A stretch of 64,000 bases of DNA from Azolla caroliniana (Eukaryota > Polypodiophyta), in contig JBHGNT010000014.1 of the NCBI GenBank assembly GCA_043228905.1, positions 18,910,001 through 18,974,000 on the forward strand, given 5' to 3'. Position numbers and translations under genes: made by a program. Every line of letters starts with the position of its first letter. Positions within the stretch are counted from its first letter, which is position 1. Below are positions 38,101 through 50,100 of the stretch, piece after piece. A model generated the notes under the pieces. That model saw only the letters and a program-made list of their open reading frames with translations. It was not told the origin of the DNA and ran no database searches.

Positions 38101-41100
38101 ATAACAATAAAACCACAACAGCTCATCAATAGAAGAAGAAAAGTGACTTTCATTAACTCCATCTCTCCTCATTCTAAGTTCATGAAGATTACACAAGTGG
38201 GTTCTCGACCAAGACACTCAAAAAGGGTTTAAAAAGATCAGGCAACAGCAATGTGCCGTGCTCTTAGACTACAACCATCTGGTTCACGACCTTGTCATCC
38301 TCATCACTGAAAAATAAAGGAGAGTATCATCCAATGCCTAAGGTGCTTCTCTCTTATCCCTCTCCATCTTGGGGCCGCCCATGTTGGAGATTTTTTGCTG
38401 ACAAAAGTTCCAGTTAATCTAAATTCAAAATCTTAATTTCTTAGATATCTAGATTCTTTGGTAACCTGTGTTTAGTTATATTTATATTGATTTTTTCTTG
38501 TCCAAGATAAACGAGATTTTCAGATATAATCTCTATTTCTTTCTAATGGGCCATTTTGGCCCACTGAGAAATGTAATTTTTCTTTTCTTCATTCATTTCT
38601 TTTCTTTCTAGATATATTAATGTCAATGTTGTGAAGATAGGACAACTTTTCTGAGAAAATATGTCCAGTGAAATTGAGTGTGCATTAAACAAACAGGAGG
38701 ATGATTCAATTTCTTACGGTCATCTAAGAAATCCGTTAATCCCACCGCAAGAAATCTCAGAACCATTTCCACAGTAAAAGCAATGATAAATAGTGCCTCC
38801 ATTGCATCTGTAATTCTGTTAAAGATGACATATAAAAGAAAGCTGTTGCAATGGTCATAGGTTTGTTTTGATCATTTAAAGCATATATTGTCCTAGCACT
38901 TGACAGATTAACCATAATAGCACTTCATGAACTTTTTTGATTTGTTGTTCTCAAAGATGAGACAACACTTAAGATGTAATCTCTTGTTTGGTCTTATAGG
39001 CCATTTTGGCCTCTTAAAAGACGTTAATATCTCTTTCTTTCTTTCTTTCTAAAATAAATTCAACGCAAAAAAGGATACAAAGTGAATAAAGAAACTGTTT
39101 AGCAATTCCCTCATGACGAAGGCACAGAACAAGAAGATTGGCAGTGACTGCAAAGAGTTCTGAATATCTGAAAATTTTGCTTTTAACAATGGCACGGCAC
39201 CTCCCAGAAATACTCTTTCGTGCAGATCTGGCTCCCATAGATACTCCACGTGACATACTTCGTGAAAATGAGCGTGAAAACTTCCTGGATATTCAGTTAT
39301 TTATATTATAAATACACAGAAGCTGAAAATTGGACATGGTTTTACTTCTAAGAATATAAGGACATTTCGTAAGGACATTCATACTCATGTTTAATCTCAT
39401 AATGTATAAAACCACATACCTAGAAAGCATTGTACGCCCCTCTGGATCCCAATCAATATCATCGAAGTCTCCCAATGAATCTACACGCATGCTGTTACTG
39501 AAAGCTGATGGTCTGCCTTTCGACATTAACCTTTTCATCGATACACTTGTCTTGCACATTGCTTTGTTTAACTGGGCTTTCACTTTTTCAGACTTCATTT
39601 GGAATATCTCAATGCATGACATCTTGGTTTTGTCTTCTAGTATCACATCCTTAAGAATGCTTGCCATCACCGTAGCATTATAGAAGTTAAACTTCTTTTC
39701 ACTTCGACTTTTCTTCAATAAAGCCTACAATATTAGGTTTTTTGGTTCTTGATGTTAGAAAATGCAGGCATACATCTTTATATAACTAACCATTAAAGTT
39801 CCATCTGGAAAGACTGGTAGCTATCATCTTGCTATAAATTTACTTAATAGTTCAAATATTTCACAAAATTTGACCTGATGTTCATGCCGAACGCGAAGAA
39901 ATACTCCACTAACTGCAGCAACAACTATGTTGACAAGCAAGTACGATACAATAACAACCAATGTGATGAAGTATGCAACTGCAAAAAAGAAGGGACTGCA
40001 AATCTTTATTTTCAAAAGCACCTTCCATTGTTTTGATGAGGACAAATGACTTTTCTCAAATGGGTGGTAAATGGTCTTGTATATAAGTTCAAATGCAAGA
40101 TTGGTAGTCTTTTTTAAGATGTGCACAATCTTAGTACAAAAAGATGAGAAGTGAAATTTCCAAAATTATCTGCTTATGTGATTCAGCACATCATAAACCC
40201 CTCTACCAGCAAAGTGTAAGGCCTACCCACTATGAATTGACCCAATACACCTTAACTTAACCGCAAGGCATTAGTTATATATCTCAACCTCTCAATGCAG
40301 CAAATTATTATATTATAGATATGGATCTGCTCAATAAAACTGCTGTCCCAAAACTCTGCATCTGAAGCATCAGAAACAAATTCCAGTACAATGAAATTGC
40401 ATTTCTGCTCCTATGGACGTTTCATTGCAGAAATACATGTGTATAAGATGCAATCTCTTATTTGGTCTTATAGGCCATTTTGGCCTCTTAAAAGACGTTA
40501 ATATATCTTTCTTTCTCCAAGCTTATTGTAATGTGGGAAAATATAACCACTTTAATACTATAATCTCACATGTGTCAAAAATCAGATTCCCTCATCTGTT
40601 TTTATCTTATTACTGAGTAATACTTATCTTATTTTGATTTGTTGTTCTCAAAGACGAGACAACAATTAAGCTGCAATCTCTTGTTTGGTCTTATAGGCCA
40701 TTTTGGCCTCTTAAAAGACGTTAATATTTCTTTCTTTCTTTCTCCAATCTTATTGTAATGTGGGAAAATATAACCACTTTAATATTATAATCTATAAGTA
40801 GTTTAGACACACACTATTCGCCAAATTGAGCTAAGTTACAACCATTATTTTCTTGAAACTCTTCATCTACCCATCTTCCCTGATTCAGGTTCCCGGTGAT
40901 CCCACTTGAGTAGCACATGTACAAGCGTATTTCCCGCAACAGCATTTAAAGAAACTAGCTTTAGAGNNNNNNNNNNNNNNNNNNNNNNNNNNNNNNNNNN
41001 NNNNNNNNNNNNNNNNNNNNNNNNNNNNNNNNNNNNNNNNNNNNNNNNNNNNNNNNNNNNNNNNNNGAAGGTGATCTGCTGATGGTGACCATAAGCTCTC

Positions 41101-44100
41101 CCTATCTCACCTACAAAGCCTCTACAGACAGCATGAGCAATCCATGTAAACAACCTCAGTGCAGGAAGCCCCCAGCTTTGATGGCCATTCATATATACTT
41201 CTTATCATGCTAGGCCTAGACTTGTATACTAGGTCAAGGATACATGCAGACACAAACAAGGATGGCAAAACAGCGGAGGTCTTTCTTCAGTGAGTAAAAA
41301 CATAAGTTGTTATTATTGAAGGCATATGCAACCAAAATTTCTATTAATTTCCAGAAAATATTACACACTGCCAAAAACTTTATTAATTTCCAGAAAATAT
41401 TACACCCTGCAAACATTTCTTTCAAAAAATGATGTGTCTATAATCACCAGAGACGGGAAATTCAACATCGCCCATCACGTACATTACAAAGCTCCAACTT
41501 TCAAGGGAAACAACCTGTGGTGATTTAAAACAGTTTTATCAAATTTATCATTTAAAACAATACACATTATTATCTAAGTGCAAATCTGTTACTTAATAGA
41601 TACATAGATATCATGGTGTCTCCATTAACATTGTAATCATTTAAGGAGTGTACAATAGCTCTAACCTATAAAAATCAGCATTCAAATCAAACCTCTTCTT
41701 CTTTTTAAGTTGTAGCAGAAGAAATAGAGTTGTAATTTTGAAATTTAGACAAAATATTGGAAGAAAAGAAAGAAAAATATATAATGTCTTTTAAGAGGCC
41801 AAAATGACCTACGAGACTCAACACCAGATTACATCTGAAAACGTTGTCTCATCTTGGAGAACAATAAACCAAAATAAACATAGGTAAAGTAGCAAAACTG
41901 CCTAAAATACCAGATATTCCCATTAGATAAGACAGTAAAGTCCCAACTTGTGACTTACGTGAACTTCTGCCTTTGAAATATCTCCAACATGGGCAATCCA
42001 AGATGGACAGTTCTCCAAAGCAAGCACTTAGAGTGGTGCCTTCACTTGTCGAAAATAAGGGTGACAGAGCTACGGTCCAGATGGCATGGCCTATGTGCAC
42101 AACAGCATGCTCTTTCCCAATATAAAGTAACTTCTGTTGAATGTGCCACTATCATGATTGGTCACACATTGACCAAGTCGTATGCATCCATACATGAGCA
42201 TGACTTGAGCAGATGGCCATAGCATGGGAGTCATCAAGCCGATGGATAGGCATGATTCAGAAGATTCTCTACTTTGGATCATATATTTGCATTAAGAGCT
42301 ATCAATGAGGAGGGTAGAGCCCATAACAAGACATATTTACTGTTGTTCTGTGCAAGGTTTTTGACACAGTTCATGATAAAAGAATTGATTAGTAGATTAC
42401 AGGATTGGGGAGTTCGTCGGGAACTCCAGAAGCGGATCATCACACTTTGTCAGAAAATAGTTGGCAGAGTAGGAATTGAGCAGGGATAAAATCTGACTTA
42501 TTGAAGTAAGTCAGGAATGCATGCTCCATCCGACATTCTTTGGACTCTATGGGGATGACATCTCTGATTATCTTGTGAGATGACTGGATAGAGGTATTCA
42601 GTTTGCAAGTCCTGGGCTACCAATTCTCTCAATGCAGAGGATACTGTGTGTATAGCAGGTCCTGGGATACCTATTCTCTAAATGTAGAGAATACTGTGTG
42701 TATATCAGACTCTCCCGAGGGATTTTAGCACTACTTCAATACAATTTGGACTGAGACCTATCAAAGAAGTTCACCTTGAATACAATAACTTAATAAGGGC
42801 CAATTAGCATATGCCTTACCCTGCCCTTTGTGACTCCAATACTGGATATGTTCCAGCAACCATACCTGACAGAGATTAATTTTCACAGGGTAATGGAGAC
42901 ACCATCCAGCCCAAGCCAGCCATCCAGCCATATAGATTCTCCGTGTCAAAACATAAATTGACTGGATATTATTTAACATTGTAAAGGAGACAGCTACTTT
43001 TATAAATTGATCAATAACACAACTTCTCCCTAGCCCTGAGACAATAAAGATAGTTTCAATTTTAAGGCCATTTAGAACAGCAGAATACACATACAAATTT
43101 CCTCAGATACCTGAAATAGTGTGAGAAATGATAAAGGAAATATGTCAAAAGCCAGAGCTCCATAAGCAGGGTTTGCACCTTTCTTCACATGCACCAAAAA
43201 TTGAAGTTTAGTTCAATGTTGAATTATAATTTCCACCATCTATAATCAAACTGAAACTTAAATGTTGAGATTTTTTTTAAAAGTAAGTTTTGAAATAGAA
43301 CAGCCATTTGTAATACCATAACAGCCTATATGATCATCCGGATATATTAAGAAAATATGGTATATGAGCAATATTGCTAACCGTCCTAGGCATAAAGCTA
43401 GGTACAGGATATGTACTGAATTCATGTAAGCTTTTGTCATTCAGACCAACTTTAATTTCCTTTCTCATATTGAAAGTTTGGTTTTACCAAAAAATAAACA
43501 TTTCTAGCTAGTATATCCATGATCCTATGAAAAGGAAAATGATAGCATTGAATGAAGATGTCCATCCACCAGCTCCCAATCCTATGACAGGTTGCCAACA
43601 TTACATATTAATACATCCAGATTCCTCTAGTGTCTGTTCCTGAACACCTCTTCATAAAGGACATCCTTTGCCAACCAATAGTTGATCCGACCACTAGGTG
43701 ATGTATTCCATCAGATAATGCAGCTGTGCAATTAGGAAGCTAGCTGTGTTTGCTTATCGGACTCCTTGCATGCTAGGCTACCAATTTGGTGAGATTATAC
43801 AACTAAACTGTATAATGACAGTGTGGGCCAAACTAGAGACCCGTGTTGTATGTGCCTAGCAGTAAGGTTGAGTGGGCCATATAGCAAGAAAACCTTGTTC
43901 GAACTGAAAATATCCCATTACATGTATCCATTTATCACTAATCATTAGAACTTTACATCATTGACACATTTATCCAATCCCTCTGAATTCCCAATTACAA
44001 AGATTACGCCACATTAAAAAAACATTATACCACATAACTTTACATGCAAAACAGATCCATACCTTGCAAACTTGATTGCTAGGGCATCTAAATCCTCTAT

Positions 44101-47100
44101 CACTGAAGTGTGAACAATACGTAACAGGATAGGACTTTTGTAAATCACTTTTCCTTAGACACCTACAGAAAAGAAATAGAATTTTTTTTCCCAGGAACAA
44201 GTTTAATAAATCCTATTGTCCAATAACCTTATTTTTATGTGAAACTTTTGAATTCCCTTATAATGGAGAACCAAAAGAAAATGACTAAAAATTGCACCAA
44301 ATGTTAGAATTAAATATAAATACCAACGTATATCATATGATATGAACCCAGTCTACTATTGTTCTTATATCAATATGTAGTTTCTTGCACCTAGCTTCAA
44401 TACAACCCTATTACGTCAAGCACTGTCTAATGTGGTGATGATTTACAATCCTATTTCTTCACATGTGTTTTCTTACAATCAAGTATGCTTCAGATCCAAC
44501 ATAGCACTAGAAAGGTGGGAAACTATTTATACAGATCCTATGTTTCAATATCTATGATAATACAGCATCTAAAATGATGCTTACAAGTATCAAGTCGATA
44601 AAACCATTTCTACTGTTATTTCAACTCTAAACATGAAACAAAAATTCATCTCTCTGGTTTAACGCATGTAGATTTTAACACGAGTACTGTACATAACTTT
44701 ATATAATTTTACAGAAAATTCTACCTGTATGCAAGATCAGAACCAAAGAACTGGAGCCCTACAAGTCCGTAAAAGAAAAGTAGTACAACTGAAAGCAGCA
44801 ACACATCCTCCAATGGCTCCATGCTCCTATGAATGGCTTCAAAAATAGCCTAAAATATGACGGTAATTTAAGAGATCTGATTAAGAACATCAAAGCCTAT
44901 AAAAAGAAAGAACATCAACAAGTATTAAAACACAAAGTCAAAGTCCTATTAGTGCCCACACGCAATATCGTCCAGGGAATACATATGAATGGCATCAGGA
45001 CAGGGAGATTGCAGGGCTGGATGAACCTACAATATGGAGATGTGATATTCAGGTGTAGACCAATCTCCTTCCCCTTGTACTATAAAATGTGTATCTTAAG
45101 GGATCCACATTTTATGGATGACAGTTCAGTGAGGAAATTTTGATGCATTTGAAAGGGTTGAGAAGTTTCTCCAAACCAGCTGGTATTATGAAACCTCCTA
45201 TTTGCAAAAACTAATCCAGGAAATAAAGGGCTTATGACATGTATTTACCCACCAAAATGAGAAAAGAAACGCATATTGAGCTCCCTGCTCAGTAGATGCA
45301 GTAGAGGTGACAAGATAAATTCTTCTTGGACATTCTCTGGCTTCTGCTAAACGACATAGCACCAATAATGAATACTTGAGAGGTACAAAATGCACCTCAT
45401 GACAACATTTTCACGTCACTTTGCATGGGACAAGGAAATATTATGTTCTTGTTCCGACCAGATATGTGCATCCATGATATCAGTGTTTCCCACTAGAAAG
45501 ATCTTAAGCAGTTATTGAATTTTGAACTCTTTTCTTTTCTCTTGCAAGTTTTGGCTTTGATGTTAATATTCTTCTTCAGGAAAGTGGCTAATAGGCAGCA
45601 GAGAATAGATTATTTGCTAGTTGGTGAGTTAGATCATGAAGACAAAAAGCATAATGATTTTATGGTGGTGAATAATTTCAAGCTTTACATAAATTTAAAT
45701 CACTAACTCCTGTAAATGTTTTTGAAACACGGAACAAAAATCCTGGCAGCAGATAGCGTGCTGGAGCTTGGGAGAAAAATTTAGTAGATTAAATCATTTG
45801 TGAACATCAATATATGATGGGCTGGACATAAACTAAAAAACTTCATTATCTCTTCTTTAAACATTTGAATCTTCCATACTTGATTGGTAATCACATCCAA
45901 AGTATTGCACAAGTATACCCAACTCTGAAAAGAAAATAATTTTTCATCTTAACCAAAGGTAAATAAAAAATACTCACTAACACTTGGGTAAAGAAGTCGA
46001 TATCACGTAATGTCAATAAAGCTCGAAACATACGTAATGTTAAGAATCGAAACGAATTGCTTTCATTGAAATAAGACATTGAAATAATATGGGCCCTAAA
46101 AAATGGTGCATCAAGTAGTTAGAAGATTGTGAGTTTACTTAAATCAAGCAAATATACCACCAAGTATGGTTGTTACCAAGAATCAATAACAGACAAAAAA
46201 TCGATTTTATTGAATGAATTCCGTAAGAATGCTTTGGGCCCTTTGTATAGACCCAAGCAAGCAATCCGAAGCCCACACTCTATGCTGCCAAAAGCAAAAG
46301 AAAAACATGATATATAATGAAAAATAAATATTTATATAATGGCATATCCATAATCCAGAACAGAAGAAACCAGCCACATTCTAAAATTAGAAGGAGAAAG
46401 ATAATTGATAGAATTCAATATGTATAAAGATGAAGTTACCTTTATAAAAACAGAAAATTCTAGGTAACAAAGATGTCTTTACAATGACATCTATTAAGAG
46501 ACCAATTTCCAATTACATGATAGATCCCAAAACAATACAAATTTGTAAAAAATCATGACAGTTCCATACCTTAACCACACAATGGGCGAAAGGGATTTTA
46601 TATACAAGTCCTCAAGGGACTGCCACATTAAATGTGGTTAGTGGAATCTACTCAATGATATCCACTCAAGTACAATTCTATCATAAGAATATCTAATATT
46701 CTTTGACCGCATTTACACTTGACAACTAACTAGATATCACAATCTAATTCTTCGTGTAACTAGATAGTTCACACGGATTACAATAAAGTGTGCTCATGCA
46801 CTTTTTCACACATTGTGCTTTCTTCATAAGCACATGTTCACACGAGTTAAGCTTGATTCTCAACATGATATCTCTGTGTTAACCTAGGGTTAGAATCACT
46901 AATCAACGTTTGAGCAATGACCCAGAAAAATGGTCCAAATCCCTCCACAGCAAGGTAGTGAAGCATCCTTGGATGTCATAGTCTGTGCTACAGACTACGT
47001 GGCACGTCTCAGACTCTTGCTCTATTTGGCATATTTGACATATCTTTTTGTCCAAAGGTAATACCTCTATACCTACCTATCTCTATCTCCAGTTGATGTG

Positions 47101-50100
47101 ATGAGGTGTGAATCTGCCCAACTGTGCATCTCAGTTCGTGAAATGAAATGTTCGATCAATATCTTCAAAAGGATTTATCAAGGTGTATTCTTAGTGTTGT
47201 CTACTGTTGAGAATCAAGCTCAACTCGTGTGAACATGTGCTTATGAAGAAAAGCACAATGTGTGAAAAAGTGCGTGAGCACAATTTCTTGTAATCCATGT
47301 GAACTATCTAGTTACATGAAGAACTAGATTGTGATTTCTAGTTGTCAAAGAATACCAAATATTCTTATGACAGAATCATACTCGAGTGCATATCTATGAG
47401 TAGATCCCACCAACCACATTTAATGTGGCAATCCCTTGAGAACTTGTATATAAAACCCCATTGGCCCATTGTGTTTAGTTGATGATCTTTAGTTGATTAA
47501 TGTAACTTTCTCTTCAGTGCATAAGCTGACATCCCCGTACTGTGTTTTTTATTATTTCTAGTTTTTTCTTTAATTTGTTCTCTTGCTCACAAAAGGCATT
47601 GAGCATTTTTTTTCTAGAAAATGGTGTTTAGAAGATAAATTCTCATGAGTTAGCAGATCTTTTATGGTTACTATGTTGTCATCAGAACCGACAAATTCTC
47701 TGAGGCAACCAACATGGAAAATTGGATGAACAAGATCAAGACAATAGGTAGATGAACCAATACTTTTTACGTTTTATGAGTATGGAAAGCCTACAATAGA
47801 GTGGGGCTAATTTAGAACACTTACTCCTAGGTAAGGGTTTAGAATTAAGAGGGTACATGCAAGAAGACTTTTCTGTTAGGGTTAAGAAAATCACTAGTAA
47901 AGACTTGAGTCCAAAATTCGCTAGTAAACATAGAATTTCTATCACTAACTACATCCATCGGTAACCCATAAAACCAAACTAATTCATCAACAAATTAGTA
48001 AGCCAATTCATGAGTTGTTCATGTGCTTTTAGTTGGTATAAACCTGGCTAATTTTACTAGCTGATCGATAGCAATGCATATTGTGCCATGACCTCTTTGT
48101 GCTTGAGGGAAGCTAATAATGAAATATATAGATATACTTCCCCATTTATTATTAGGAATATTTAGGGGTGCAGAAGACCGATAGTATTTGCTGCCCAACC
48201 TAATTCACTTGACATTCCAAACATTTGATTACATAATTTCGCACATTATGATGTAAACATTTGTCGAGATTATGCGTGTTCATTGTATTCCAAGGTGCCC
48301 AAATTTGGTTGTAACATGACACTGGAAAAAAAAAATCCTATTTATGGCATCTTTACCAGATTCAGCTCTCATCCAATATCTTTTAAAGAAAATATCATGA
48401 AGGCATTTTCCTTGAAGTTGATCAAAAAGATCAGATTTTAATTTAGTGAAGTTAAGCATGTTAACCTCATGAATATGACTAAGAGCTTCAACAATTGAGT
48501 TCATTAAACCTTTGCAATAGTGAATGGAAAAGTAAGTCTCGGATGAGATTTGCCCATCAACCTTTAGGACCAACAAGATCATGTTGATCACAAAGTATTT
48601 TAAAGATTGGTGGTTTATTGTGATGACAAACGGTTTCCATACAAATAATGTCTCCAAGTTTAAGTGTATGAATGACTGAAAAAGCTATTTTCCTTGACCT
48701 GAATACCAACATTGAGTAGAATCAAGTTCTCTACACTCAAAGATATGGGTTAAAACTGACTTGGTAAAGAATGGCGCCAATTACATTATCACTAGTATTG
48801 GTTTCAACCTCGAAAGGTCTGGAGGGGTCAAGAAATGTAAGTATAGGAGCATTTTACCTTCTAAAAGTAAACAATGTAATCAAGTGTGAATACTACCTTA
48901 TGTTATACCTTGGTTGTTGAATAACAAATTCGACGGAGAGAGCTTAGCCTCACCGTTTACATATTAGAGTCTTGACAGCATCTCAACATGCTATAATGGA
49001 GGGGGTAGTTAATCCCCTTTATATAGCTCATCATCTAAGGCTCCCAGACCACCATGTGTTCCCATGTGTCAAAGGTCCTTTTGGATTTACCCCAGCTCCT
49101 CGGATAACTGGTTAATCCAGTAAAATAAACTATAGAATTCATCCATAAGGTTATCCCTATAACAGCTTCCCTATCATAGGGCTTACAATAGATCGGGCAA
49201 TAACAATTTGCCATGCACGTAGGACTGGGCCTCATGGACCATGACATCACCACCCTTGTCATCAGACTCTAGATTTCTATGGCATAATAGACCTTTGCTT
49301 GAGAGATTCAACCCAAAACCCAACAATCTCTATCTCTAATTGGTATTCAAAGAAAGAAAGAAGAAAGATATATTAACATCTTTTAAGAGGCTAAATTCGC
49401 CTATAAGACCAAACAAGAGATTACATCTTAAGTGTTGTCTCGTCTTTGAGAACAACAAATCAAAATCAAAATAAATATTACTCAGTAAATATAAAAGTAA
49501 ATAAGATAAAAAGAGACGACGGAATCTGATTTTCGGCACATGTGAGATTCTCAACTTAGATATATTGTAACTTTTGTCTTCGAAAGATCTCTAGCATAGG
49601 TCGATCCAGAATGGAGAGGTCTCCGAAGTGAGGGAAGCACTTGCGATGGCAGGAGATAATGGCCTTTATATGTCGATGACAAGGGTGCTGAGGTCGTCAT
49701 CCATGGGGCCAGCGCCTACTACGTGCACGACAAATTGCTATTGCCCAATCTATTGTAACCCCTTTGTTATGTCCTGGTCGGGAGCCCATTTGTGTATCCC
49801 TTGATTGTCTTGTAGCACTATTTTCCGAATCTACAATAAGGATGCACTTATTCACAATATCTTCTCACAAACCCACACCTATTCCCTACAGTATTAAAAT
49901 TCTACTTTTCTTACTAAAAAGTGCACATCCGTATGTGCAGATCTATTTGGATCCCCCTAGTCCACACGAAAAGTAATATAGCATTTTCTTTCTCATTAGT
50001 GATTTTTCTTATCTTATTATTTACTATGCATCCACAACAAACAGAGTGCACCTGAAATATTTTTCTGAAATCAACAACATTCTCTAACCGATTCCATTCA

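Noticed and set aside
40863-41192. A 109-codon frame running through the Ns
   Set aside because: It depends on reading the gap as open; only short PPR-like pieces on either side have any support.
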